Positions 8,571 to 16,193 of a stretch of DNA of 64,000 nucleotides are shown piece after piece. The notes under the pieces were generated by a model. The model made no database searches. It saw only the letters and a program-made list of their open reading frames with translations, and was not told the DNA's origin. This DNA comes from Desulfurobacterium pacificum (lineage in GTDB: Bacteria > Aquificota > Aquificia > Desulfurobacteriales > Desulfurobacteriaceae). The stretch spans positions 186,001 to 250,000 of the forward strand of contig NZ_FXUB01000002.1 in NCBI RefSeq assembly GCF_900182835.1, read 5' to 3'. Numbering within the stretch: position 1 is the stretch's first letter; each line of letters starts with the position of its first letter. The translations under genes and the position numbers were made by a program.

Positions 8571-9087
8571 ATATCTCCTTTCCTTTTATTCCTTCTAATA
8601 TAAGTTCAGCAACTTCTTCTGGCGTCCTGCCGGTAGTATCAATATGAAGAATTTTAGGAGAAGCGGGAGAATCTAACGCTTCTGTAGCTATTACTGCTAA
8701 CTTCTCCGATTCTACGTTCTCTACTACTTTTTCTTCAGAATACCCTCTCATCTTCAGTCGCTTTTTTACTTCTTCAGGTTTAAGGCGAAGGATAACCAAA
8801 ACGTCTGAAGGTATATAATGAGCTACCATTCCTTCAGCGATAAAAGATTCTTTCTCTTCAAAGAATCTCCTCAGAGCATCTGTATCAACAACGTAAGAGT
8901 TTCTTTTTTCATCGTAAGAAGTATAGAGCTTTTCTTCTTTTATTAGCTTTGAAAGTTCATAAAGAGGTAATTCAAGACGCTGTGCGAGGAGTTTTGAAAC
9001 GGTAGTTTTGCCAGTTCCTGGAGTGCCTGTGATGGTTATTCTGAGTTTAACCCTCCCGCGAGGGGAGGGAGGATTTTTAGTTGGCAT
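8509..9087 (-). CDS. AK6/Fap7-type adenylate kinase-like P-loop kinase
   Basis: Small P-loop NTPase of the AK6 family (archaeal putative adenylate kinase, eukaryotic Fap7/hCINAP), linked in those domains to nucleotide metabolism and small-subunit ribosome maturation. Seen here: the Walker A GTPGTGKTT, the SYVVDTDALR stretch, the lid-like FIAEGMVAHYIP, and LKPEEVKKRLKMRGYSEEKVVENVESE, which closely resembles archaeal members. The first 12 residues (MPTKNPPSPRGR) are atypical and overlie a GC-rich inverted repeat; the conserved part begins VKLRITITGTPG. The ATG overlaps the preceding gene's stop. Cmk or Tmk is less likely because of the ENVESE region. Confidence 0.8.
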   Translation of the reverse strand: MPTKNPPSPRGRVKLRITITGTPGTGKTTVSKLLAQRLELPLYELSKLIKEEKLYTSYDEKRNSYVVDTDALRRFFEEKESFIAEGMVAHYIPSDVLVILRLKPEEVKKRLKMRGYSEEKVVENVESEKLAVIATEALDSPASPKILHIDTTGRTPEEVAELILEGIKGKEIFDDVDWLEDEIFGSENPDIY

Positions 9088-9385
9088 CAGAAGGTTCTTC
9101 TTGATTCTCTTGTTTGTTCTTAAGTTTTATGATTGTTCCCATTCCCCAAACGTTAATAACCGGGTCACCATCTTTATCTACGCCCTGAACAATCTGAATT
9201 TTAATGTTTTTAACTCCATCCGCCTTTAACTGTTCAGCCTGCTGTTCAAGCATTCCAACAACTCGCATAACTGGGTCAATGGGAAGCTCTTCTTCAAACC
9301 ATACAGATTGCTTCTGCTGTGCAAAGGAGTAAGCGATGTTAACAATTTCATGCGGTTCCTGAATTTCTCCGAAAGACAGAATCAT
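9077..9385 (-). CDS. conserved hypothetical protein (102 aa)
   Basis: Not firmly recognised. Soluble, with an acidic N-terminal half and a C-terminal half of alternating strand and helix (MLEQQAEQLKADG then NIKIQIVQG and VINVWGMGTII). The layout loosely resembles YbjQ/DUF74-type domains, which is only a guess. The Gln/Glu-rich tail (KQENQEEPSDAN) looks disordered. The ATG at 9385 has a good GGGAGGTG ribosome binding site. The stop overlaps the start of the AK6-like gene, so the two are coupled. Confidence 0.65.
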   Translation of the reverse strand: MILSFGEIQEPHEIVNIAYSFAQQKQSVWFEEELPIDPVMRVVGMLEQQAEQLKADGVKNIKIQIVQGVDKDGDPVINVWGMGTIIKLKNKQENQEEPSDAN

Positions 9386-9395
9386 TCACACCTCC

Positions 9396-10151
9396 CTATT
9401 TTGTATCTTTGGCTTTAAAGTTCTGACCAGCATTAACAACTTTATCCAGCTTTTTGAGTAACTCAACGTTTACTTTTACTTTGTATTTCTTGAATAGATA
9501 ATCTGCAAGCTGAGCTGCCGCAACCTGCTTCTTCTCCTCTCTAATTGCTTCTACAAGGTCTCTTTTATTTATAACTTTTAGGTTTGGTTTATCCGGGTCA
9601 GGAGAAAGTCCGTACTCACCTTTATGAGCAGAGAAAAAGTTTTCTATATCTTCCCTCGTTACCCTTATGGCATCTTTTAAAACCATATCAAGATATGCTT
9701 TTACTTTGTAGCCGTTAACTGCTCTTTGTATAAGGCGTTTTTCTACTAAAGGAGCTTGGGTGGGGGGGATTTTGCCTTTCTTTACCTGTTCCTTTACCCA
9801 GTTTTTAATTTCTTTCTTCGCATCCTCTATTTCTGGAAGATACTTCTTAAACCACTTCGTCTTTTCTATATTGTTTTTTTCTGCCTCATGTAAAAGAAGC
9901 TTCTGAAGCATAAGTTCTTTCGCTGCCTGAACTTCATCAGCAAGGTTAAAATACCAGTTACCCTTACCTACCTTTTGAATTACTTCAGCTTTATACTTTT
10001 TATAGTAGGACTTAAATTCAGGAACTGTAGCACAAACGTTATCTAACTGCGTATAAGCAACACAATTGTTAGAAACGCTTTTCGCTACTGCATTTCCCAT
10101 AAAGGGTAAAGTTGAAATAAGCGCGGCGGTTAGAAGCTTTTTAATTCTCAT
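9396..10151 (-). CDS. secreted SurA-like chaperone-type protein
   Basis: A signal peptide (MRIKKLLTAALISTLPFMGNAVA) precedes about 225 mostly helical, Lys-rich residues. The arrangement (two long helices, a segment with LPEIEDAKKEIKNWVKEQ, then a C-terminal region ending in VELLKKLDKVVNAG) recalls the N-terminal chaperone domain of SurA/PpiD-type proteins. No parvulin isomerase domain is present, so a pure outer-membrane-protein chaperone role is inference. The frame is open to 10169, but the ATG at 10151 has the ribosome binding site GGAGGAAAG. Only ten bases separate it from the next gene. Confidence 0.65.
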   Translation of the reverse strand: MRIKKLLTAALISTLPFMGNAVAKSVSNNCVAYTQLDNVCATVPEFKSYYKKYKAEVIQKVGKGNWYFNLADEVQAAKELMLQKLLLHEAEKNNIEKTKWFKKYLPEIEDAKKEIKNWVKEQVKKGKIPPTQAPLVEKRLIQRAVNGYKVKAYLDMVLKDAIRVTREDIENFFSAHKGEYGLSPDPDKPNLKVINKRDLVEAIREEKKQVAAAQLADYLFKKYKVKVNVELLKKLDKVVNAGQNFKAKDTK

Positions 10152-10249
10152 ACTCTTTCCTCCCAACAAAACAGATTGAAGTCATTTTAACAGATTCAGA
10201 TTAATTTGTGTTATTTGGAAAGTTTATGTTTGAATAAAGAAAGTTAATG

Positions 10250-10271
10250 AAGCCCCTCGTATGAGGGGCTT
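10250..10271 (-). terminator. hairpin terminator after the TonB-dependent receptor
   Basis: Perfect 9-bp inverted repeat AAGCCCCTC / GAGGGGCTT with a 4-base loop, eight bases past the receptor stop codon on the minus strand. The following transcript is T-rich (CATTAACTTTCTTT) rather than a pure U-run, so termination strength is uncertain. Confidence 0.7.
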
Positions 10272-10278
10272 GAAATCC

Positions 10279-12147
10279 TTAGAAGGAGATGTCAATGCCT
10301 GCGAAGGCTGCTCTTCCCATAGTGTTATAACCGTAGGCAAGCTCGTATTTTTTGTTAGTTAAGTTCACGCCTTTAATATGGAATTTAACTTTGTTGTTGA
10401 GCCTGTAGGAAAGATAACAATTGTAAGTAGTAAACGGTGAAAGAGAAACAATTTTAGCAGGAGAACTTGAGTAATCTTTATCCGCTCTTGCACTATAGTG
10501 TTCTATCCAAAAAGAGAATTTAGTTTTTCCAAATAAATAATCAGAACCCATTATATATATTATCTCAGGTCTTCTAAGAGTGAAATCATCATCACCATCT
10601 ACATGCTGATGAGTGTAAGTTCCCCATAAACTAAAGTTTTTAATCGGAGAAATAGATAGTCTAATTTCTGCTCCTTCCGACAACCCTTTGGACGCATTCT
10701 GGTAATTAGGATTTGCACTACTTTCATAGACAATTGGATTCCAAACATGATTTTTAAAGTAGTTAATATCTATTCTCCCTTTTACAAAAGGCATTCTCTG
10801 CGCTACACCTAAAATCCATCCTTCACTCGTTTCTGGTTTAAGATTCGGATTTCCTATCACTTCATAGATACCAAAAAACGCGCCTCTGGCATAAAGCTGA
10901 TAAACAGATGGTGCCCTGAAACCTGTTCCATATTGCACCTTCAAGGTAGTTTCAGTTGTTTTTACATCGTAAGATGCTGATACCTTATAAGTAGTTTTAG
11001 CTCCAAATTGGCTATGAAAGTCTCTTCTTAGAGCAAAAGTGAAATGTGAAGCATTTAAATCACTATGAAATTCTCCATATATCGAACGTGTATGTAAATT
11101 GGCTACTGAGGTAGTAGTAAAACTCCAGGCAGGATAGTCATAAATGCATCTTCCTATTTCTTGTTTGTAAGATGTACCAAAATTAACAAACGAAGAACCG
11201 AAATAATTGGTAATTTGAAAAGAAGCATACCTTGTAATACCCGTATAGTTGCCAATCCCTGTATCTATACTGAACCTTTCTTCCTTATTATTTCCAAACT
11301 TTGCGGTCAACAATAAGTTGTTCGACAGAGCAGATTCTATTTTTAAACTGGTGAAAAAGTTATTATAAGAAGTATGCGCATCAGGAACAGGAACGCCATT
11401 ATTAGCACTATCGTATTCCACTTTTCCACCTTTAAGTTTAATATTCCCTGTAAGTTTAGTAGAATCATTTAAATCCCATCCCCAGCTTAGCCAACCTGTT
11501 CTGTAGTTATAACCATCGTTATCCGGATCGTAAGTCCCACTACCTGCTTTTTCATTTGACGCGCTAAATCCGTTAGTTTTGAAATTTTCAAAAGAAAGAG
11601 AAAGGTATCCACCTTTTAGCTTTAATGCAGAATAAAGGTCTTCCTTAAAAGTCTTATATTTCCCGCCTTCCAGTCCTACCTTAAATTCATTTTTCTTAGG
11701 TTTTTTAGTAATGATGTTAATAACACCTGCAATCGCTTCAGAACCGTAGAGAGCTCCCTGAGGTCCTTTTAAAACTTCTATTCTTTCAACGTTACTCAAA
11801 TCTATATAACTAAAATTTGCTTGAGTATCAGGAGACGAAGGGTCGTTAACTGGAACACCGTCAATCATTACAAGGATATACTTAGTAGGAAGCCCCAACA
11901 TGTAAACACTTGTCGTCTGTCCGAATCCACCGTTGGAACTCTCTGTAATTCCGGCAACGTACTTCAAAACGTCTGCGATACTGGTAAACCCATACTTTTT
12001 AATCTGCTCTTTAGTGATGATATCAACGTCATCGCCTACGTGGTCAACAGGAACAGCCACTCTTGTCGCCGTAATTTGAATCTCTGGCGTCTGCGCATAA
12101 GCATTTACTGCTGCAAAAATCGTTGCAGCTAAAAGCAGTTTTTTCAT
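10279..12147 (-). CDS. TonB-dependent outer-membrane receptor, probable cobalamin receptor
   Basis: Outer-membrane active transporter (622 residues) with a signal peptide (MKKLLLAATIFAAVNAYA), a TonB-box-like EIQITATRV, a plug domain (about 30-145) including VMIDGVPVND and VERIEVLKGPQGALYGSEAIAGVINIITKK, and a beta-barrel ending in the C-terminal Phe typical for outer-membrane insertion. It is the last gene of an operon with an ABC-type cobalamin importer behind a cobalamin riboswitch. BtuB-type function is therefore well supported by context, while the substrate is not proven by sequence. A hairpin terminator follows. Confidence 0.9.
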   Translation of the reverse strand: MKKLLLAATIFAAVNAYAQTPEIQITATRVAVPVDHVGDDVDIITKEQIKKYGFTSIADVLKYVAGITESSNGGFGQTTSVYMLGLPTKYILVMIDGVPVNDPSSPDTQANFSYIDLSNVERIEVLKGPQGALYGSEAIAGVINIITKKPKKNEFKVGLEGGKYKTFKEDLYSALKLKGGYLSLSFENFKTNGFSASNEKAGSGTYDPDNDGYNYRTGWLSWGWDLNDSTKLTGNIKLKGGKVEYDSANNGVPVPDAHTSYNNFFTSLKIESALSNNLLLTAKFGNNKEERFSIDTGIGNYTGITRYASFQITNYFGSSFVNFGTSYKQEIGRCIYDYPAWSFTTTSVANLHTRSIYGEFHSDLNASHFTFALRRDFHSQFGAKTTYKVSASYDVKTTETTLKVQYGTGFRAPSVYQLYARGAFFGIYEVIGNPNLKPETSEGWILGVAQRMPFVKGRIDINYFKNHVWNPIVYESSANPNYQNASKGLSEGAEIRLSISPIKNFSLWGTYTHQHVDGDDDFTLRRPEIIYIMGSDYLFGKTKFSFWIEHYSARADKDYSSSPAKIVSLSPFTTYNCYLSYRLNNKVKFHIKGVNLTNKKYELAYGYNTMGRAAFAGIDISF

Positions 12148-12154
12148 CTTTTTT

Positions 12155-12871
12155 CTACCTCCTGTAGTTTGGTTTTATGAAAAGTTCTCCATCCACTTCG
12201 GCAACTTTTAAAGGAACGTCGTAGATTAACTGCAGCGACCGTAAAAAATCCCCCCTCCCTCCCCAAAAAACCTCCCTCCCCTCTTTCAATCCCAAAAAAA
12301 GGTCGCAAGTATCAAGCAAAAACAACACATCGTGAGAAGCAACAATTACAACCTTTCCTCTATCTTTTAACTCTCCTACAATTTCGGCAACAGCTACAGC
12401 AACATCAGGGTCAAGAAAAGCAGATGGCTCGTCAAAAAGGACAACATCCGGGTCTATAGCCAAAAGCCTCGCAATGAGAACTCTTACCTTCTCTCCGCCA
12501 CTTAACTTAGCAAAAATCCTCCCCCCAAACCCACTAAGCCCGACTTTCTCAAGAACTTCGTCTATATCTTTTTTTCTCAAACGCACAGGCGAAGAAGATT
12601 CAACAACCTCGTAAACGCTATAAAACAGGTTCGGTTCAAAATTTTGAGGAACTGCGTTAACCACTTTCATCCGCTCTCTGAACGATAACTCCTTCAAGTC
12701 CTTTCCCTTCCACCTTATCCGCCCTTTCCCTTCAAAAACACCTGCAATAAACTTCAAAAGAGTTGTCTTACCGCTCCCGTTCTTACCGGCTATTCCTAAA
12801 ACCGTTCCGGGAGAAAGGGTAAACTCAACACCGCTAACAATTCCCGCTTTTTCAACACTTACTTCAAGCAC
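12155..12871 (-). CDS. btuD: cobalamin ABC transporter ATP-binding protein
   Basis: Cytoplasmic ATPase of a FecCD-type importer, 238 residues. Walker A is GKNGSGKTTL, the signature is LSGGEKVRV, and Walker B is VVLFDEPSAFLDP, followed by the His-switch ASHD. The start overlaps btuC by eight bases. Siderophore importers share this architecture; the cobalamin riboswitch upstream points to vitamin B12 or a precursor. The 3' portion contains an exceptional G-rich stretch on the coding strand (12250-12284). Confidence 0.88.
   Translation of the reverse strand: MLEVSVEKAGIVSGVEFTLSPGTVLGIAGKNGSGKTTLLKFIAGVFEGKGRIRWKGKDLKELSFRERMKVVNAVPQNFEPNLFYSVYEVVESSSPVRLRKKDIDEVLEKVGLSGFGGRIFAKLSGGEKVRVLIARLLAIDPDVVLFDEPSAFLDPDVAVAVAEIVGELKDRGKVVIVASHDVLFLLDTCDLFLGLKEGREVFWGGRGDFLRSLQLIYDVPLKVAEVDGELFIKPNYRR
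12243..12284 (-). repeat. G-run tract containing the recurrent GGGGATTTT element
   Basis: On the minus strand the tract has at least four runs of three or more G separated by single A residues, ending in GGGGGGATTTTTTAC. It could fold into a G-quadruplex and contains the recurrent GGGGATTTT element described under findings. It lies inside btuD and encodes part of REVFWGGRGDFLRS, so it is also coding sequence. Confidence 0.5.
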
Positions 12872-13769
12872 GCCCCGCCCTCCACAAAACGTAAAGGAAC
12901 AAGGGAACGCCTACAACAGCGGTAATCGCCCCAACCGGAAGCACCGTCGGATACACCAGCGTCCTCGCTAAAAACTGAGAAAACAGAAGAAGCACGCCGC
13001 CAACCAAAAACGAAACGGGCATCAGGTAGTTAGAAACTCTGAAACCTAAAAGCCTTCCTATGTGCGGAACAACGATGCCGACAAATCCAACAATGCCAAC
13101 AGTTCCAACGAAAACAGAAACGAAAAGCGCTGATAAAATCAAGAGGATAATCCCCTCTCTCTCAAACCTCACGCCAGAGAAAACGCCCAACTCTCCAAGA
13201 GAAAGCGCATCCACCCACTTCCCGAAAGGAAGGAGAACGAAGATGGCGAGTAAAGAAATCAGAAACAGCAAAGCAGAAAATTTTAAAGGCTGAGGAGAGA
13301 TAAAACCCAACGTAAAAAAGAGCGCATCCTGAACGGTGAAAGAGGGCATAACAGCGTAAAGGAAGAGTATCAAGGAAGACAAAAACGCATTTATGCCGAC
13401 ACCGAACAGGAGTATTTCGGCAGAAGTCCTGTAAACAGCTGAAAACAGAACTAAAAGGAAAACGGTCACCAGACTTCCAAGAATCGCTCCCGAAATAACA
13501 GGAAAAGAGAAAAAAGCAGCCACAGTTGCCCCGAAAGCCGCCCCCGCAGAAACGCCCAAGATGTAGGGGGAGGCGAGGGGATTTTTCAAAACCCCCTGAT
13601 AAACCACGCCGGTGATTCCTAAAACTCCGCCGAAAGAGAAAGCAACAAGAGCTTCCGGAAGCCTCAGCCACATCAAAACCCTTTCATCATTCAACTTCCA
13701 GCCTAAAAACAGCAAAAAAACAGCTATTGTCAGAATCAGAAGAAAAGCAATCGTTATCTTAAACCGCAA
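12864..13769 (-). CDS. btuC: cobalamin ABC transporter permease (FecCD family)
   Basis: Inner-membrane permease of 301 residues with about nine or ten hydrophobic helices. The FecCD hallmark KNPLASPYILGVSAGA is near residues 65-85, followed by the GVGINAFLSSLILF and GFVGIVVPHIGR segments (the latter contacts the ATPase). It overlaps btuF by 16 bases and btuD by eight, indicating one transcription unit. The family also moves siderophores; assignment to cobalamin rests on the riboswitch. Confidence 0.9.
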   Translation of the reverse strand: MRFKITIAFLLILTIAVFLLFLGWKLNDERVLMWLRLPEALVAFSFGGVLGITGVVYQGVLKNPLASPYILGVSAGAAFGATVAAFFSFPVISGAILGSLVTVFLLVLFSAVYRTSAEILLFGVGINAFLSSLILFLYAVMPSFTVQDALFFTLGFISPQPLKFSALLFLISLLAIFVLLPFGKWVDALSLGELGVFSGVRFEREGIILLILSALFVSVFVGTVGIVGFVGIVVPHIGRLLGFRVSNYLMPVSFLVGGVLLLFSQFLARTLVYPTVLPVGAITAVVGVPLFLYVLWRAGRA

Positions 13770-14515
13770 GCTTCCTCCCCCAAATATTTAACGCCCCTTA
13801 AAAACATCGGCGATGGGTGAAGCAAGAAACTCCCTGGCACTTCATATACCTTCAAACCAAACTTTCTCAGCAGTAACTTCAAATCCCCACCGCCGTTGTG
13901 GCACGAAAGGACAGCTATTTCCCCATTTTGAACGACAAACTCAGCAGAAACAGCACCAAACGAAACGTTTTCAGGAACTATTCTCAACCCAGCTAAAGAC
14001 AGTGCTTGTCCTATGTAACTTTCTCCACCAGCAACGTAAATCGGACTGCAGGAAACAAGAACAATAACTTTCTTACCTTTTAAGCAGGAAACAGTTTTTA
14101 AAGAACTATCTAATTCCTTCTCAAATCGCTCCCTCAATTCCTTACCATCAGAACCAACTAAATTCCCAACAGATTCAACGGCATCTTCAACTTCCTTTAA
14201 ACTCACAAGGTGAAAAACAACAACTTTCGCCACCCTACTTAAAACTTTCCTGATTCCCGGTGGTGTCATATTTGTAGCGAGAATCAGGTCTGGCTTAAGG
14301 GAAATAATTTTTTCAACGTTTGGGTTAACTATTCCCCCAACCTTTTCTGCCTTAACGTTCAGGGTGCAAAAGTCAGTCACACCAACCAACTTATCTTCAG
14401 CACCAGCGTAAACGACCATTTCTGTAAGGGCAGGGGAAAGACTAACAATCCTTTCAAAAGCAAAAGCATTCCCAAAAATTAGAAAAATAAAGAAAAACAA
14501 AAAAAGAACCCTCAT
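13754..14515 (-). CDS. btuF: periplasmic cobalamin-binding protein
   Basis: Substrate-binding component of the importer, 253 residues. An N-terminal signal peptide (MRVLFLFFFIFLIFGNAFA) precedes the BtuF-like start RIVSLSPALTEMVVYAGA. The two lobes are joined by a long helix (VEDAVESVGNLVG region), typical for class III binding proteins. There is no lipobox, so it is probably soluble in the periplasm. It is the first gene after the cobalamin riboswitch, with GGGAGG as ribosome binding site eight bases before the ATG. Confidence 0.88.
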   Translation of the reverse strand: MRVLFLFFFIFLIFGNAFAFERIVSLSPALTEMVVYAGAEDKLVGVTDFCTLNVKAEKVGGIVNPNVEKIISLKPDLILATNMTPPGIRKVLSRVAKVVVFHLVSLKEVEDAVESVGNLVGSDGKELRERFEKELDSSLKTVSCLKGKKVIVLVSCSPIYVAGGESYIGQALSLAGLRIVPENVSFGAVSAEFVVQNGEIAVLSCHNGGGDLKLLLRKFGLKVYEVPGSFLLHPSPMFLRGVKYLGEEACGLR

Positions 14516-14525
14516 TAACCCTCCC

Positions 14526-14549
14526 GCTTCCTGAACCCCCGCAGGAAGC
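14526..14549 (-). promoter_or_regulatory. expression-platform hairpin of the cobalamin riboswitch
   Basis: Perfect 8-bp stem GCTTCCTG / CAGGAAGC with an 8-base G-rich loop, placed directly between the aptamer and the btuF ribosome binding site (GGGAGG). The position suggests control of translation initiation, perhaps through pairing of the G-rich loop with the C-rich aptamer region as in other cobalamin riboswitches. There is no U-run, so a terminator is unlikely. The mechanism is inference. Confidence 0.55.
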
Positions 14550-14725
14550 AGCAGATTCAGCGCAGGCCGGTCTCCCGGCTCGCAGGATTCAAAAGGCTTT
14601 AACCTTCCCGGAAGGCAGGCTTACCACCCAACCTCCCAGTGGCTAAAGCCCTTGTTATTCTCCCTGCTCACGGTTGCGGGGACAGCGCCGGATTTTCACC
14701 GGACTTCCCGTTCACCTGCGCCAGC
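14538..14725 (-). ncRNA. cobalamin riboswitch (AdoCbl class)
   Basis: Read on the minus strand, the region shows the conserved cobalamin aptamer elements in order: GGTGAAAATCCGGCGC, CTGTCCCCGCAACCG, an AGCCACTG block, and a perfect B12 box AGCCGGGAGACCGGCC at 14580-14565. It lies immediately upstream of btuF and should lower expression of the btuF-C-D and receptor operon when cobalamin is plentiful. Confidence 0.95.
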
Positions 14726-14743
14726 CAAATTTTACACTTTCCT

Positions 14744-14866
14744 TCACTTTTTCCTCAAGGAAGAAAAAATCCTCCCCCCCACAGCCACAACAGTCCAAGC
14801 AACAGTAACAACTATAAAAAACCAGAACAGCAACGTCCCAAAGGTTGAGTTTGAAATCAACTTCAC
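14744..14866 (-). CDS. possible small single-helix membrane protein (38-40 aa)
   Basis: Short frame starting GTG at 14866 (overlapping the proA stop as GTGA) or, better, TTG at 14860 with AAGGGAG five bases upstream. The product is a short polar N terminus, a strongly hydrophobic stretch (TLLFWFFIVVTVAWTVVAV) and a basic tail (SSLRKK), a classic single transmembrane helix with positive inside. It ends 18 bases before the cobalamin riboswitch and may be translationally coupled to proA. Function unknown. Confidence 0.45.
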   Translation of the reverse strand: MKLISNSTFGTLLFWFFIVVTVAWTVVAVGGRIFSSLRKK

Positions 14867-16110
14867 TCCCTTATCTGCCCATCACCGAAAATGATGTATT
14901 TAGGAATGGTAAGGTCTTCAAGTCCCATAGGACCTCTTACGTGAACCTTATCGGTAGAAATACCCATCTCCGCACCAAGTCCGAAAACGTTACCGTCCGT
15001 AAATCTCGTAGAAGCGTTTATGTAAACAGCAGCTGAATCAACCCTGTTCAAAAACTTCATTCCATTTGTGTAATTCTCTGTGACTATTGCATCGCTATGG
15101 TGAGAACCGTAAGTATTAATATGGTCAATAGCTTCATCTAAAGAATCAACAACCCTAACTGCCAAAATCAGGTCAAGGTATTCAGCATACCAGTCATCTT
15201 CCGTTGCAGGCTTTACGTAATCTGGCGCAAAAGCCCTCGTTCTATCACATCCTCTAATCTCAACACCAGCTTCCTTAAACATTCCTATCATTTTAGGCAA
15301 AAACGCTTCTGCAACTGCCGAGTGAACAAGCATCGTTTCCATGGCGTTACAAACGCCCGGTCTCTGAACTTTGGCGTTAAAGCATATCTTCCAGGCTTTC
15401 TCTAAGTCTGCAAACTCATCAACGTAAACGTGACAAACGCCCTTATAATGCTTTATAACAGGCATTCTGGCATTTTCAGCCACAAACCTTATTAAGCCTT
15501 CTCCGCCTCTTGGAATTACAACGTCTATATACTCATCAAGCTGAAGCATCTCTTTCACTGCAGACCTGTCAGTCGTATCCATAAACTGAATCGCCTCTTC
15601 AGGAAATCCTTCAGAAGCAGCAGCCTCTTTCAAAATACTTACAAGAACGCGGTTTGAGTTAATAGCTTCAGAACCTCCCTTTAAAATCACCGCATTAGAG
15701 CTTTTAATACACAAAGAAGCAGCTTCAACAGTAACGTTAGGTCTTGACTCGTAAATAATTCCCACAACACCCAAAGGAACTCTCATCTTTCCTATTTTCA
15801 AACCGTTAGGTCTCTTCCACATTTTTATAACTTCACCAACGGGGTCGTTCAGAGCAGCAACGTCGTGAAGAACCTGAACCATCCCCTTTATTCTCTTTTC
15901 ATTAAGAAGCAACCTATCAAGCATCGCCTTTGAAAGACCTTTTTCCTCTCCTGCAACTAAGTCCTTTTTATTCTCCTTTTCTATAACTTCTCTCTTCTCC
16001 TCAATTAATTCAGCTGCTCTCAACAAAACCCTGTTTTTTACCTCAGTTGAAATATCCACAAGCTGATAACTTACTTCTTTCGCTTTTTTAGCTATATCTT
16101 CAACGTTCAT
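14863..16110 (-). CDS. proA: gamma-glutamyl phosphate reductase
   Basis: Second enzyme of proline synthesis, reducing gamma-glutamyl phosphate to glutamate semialdehyde with NADPH. The 415 residues are full length for the aldehyde-dehydrogenase-like ProA family. Visible marks: GKMRVPLGVVGIIYESRPNVT, the KGGSEAINSN nucleotide-binding segment and the catalytic cysteine in VQRPGVCNAMET. The partner proB is not adjacent. The ATG at 16110 is preceded by GGGGGAGAGG. Confidence 0.96.
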   Translation of the reverse strand: MNVEDIAKKAKEVSYQLVDISTEVKNRVLLRAAELIEEKREVIEKENKKDLVAGEEKGLSKAMLDRLLLNEKRIKGMVQVLHDVAALNDPVGEVIKMWKRPNGLKIGKMRVPLGVVGIIYESRPNVTVEAASLCIKSSNAVILKGGSEAINSNRVLVSILKEAAASEGFPEEAIQFMDTTDRSAVKEMLQLDEYIDVVIPRGGEGLIRFVAENARMPVIKHYKGVCHVYVDEFADLEKAWKICFNAKVQRPGVCNAMETMLVHSAVAEAFLPKMIGMFKEAGVEIRGCDRTRAFAPDYVKPATEDDWYAEYLDLILAVRVVDSLDEAIDHINTYGSHHSDAIVTENYTNGMKFLNRVDSAAVYINASTRFTDGNVFGLGAEMGISTDKVHVRGPMGLEDLTIPKYIIFGDGQIRE

Positions 16111-16193
16111 ACCTCTCCCCCTGCAGAATTTCGTGGAAATTCTAACAAAATGAAACTAAATTCTTATTAAAATCAAAGTTTCAGGAGAAATCC

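Noticed and set aside
14639-15036. Three + strand frames around the cobalamin riboswitch and proA end
   Set aside because: They lie antisense to the riboswitch and proA, have low-complexity Pro/Ser/Asn content and no ribosome binding site.
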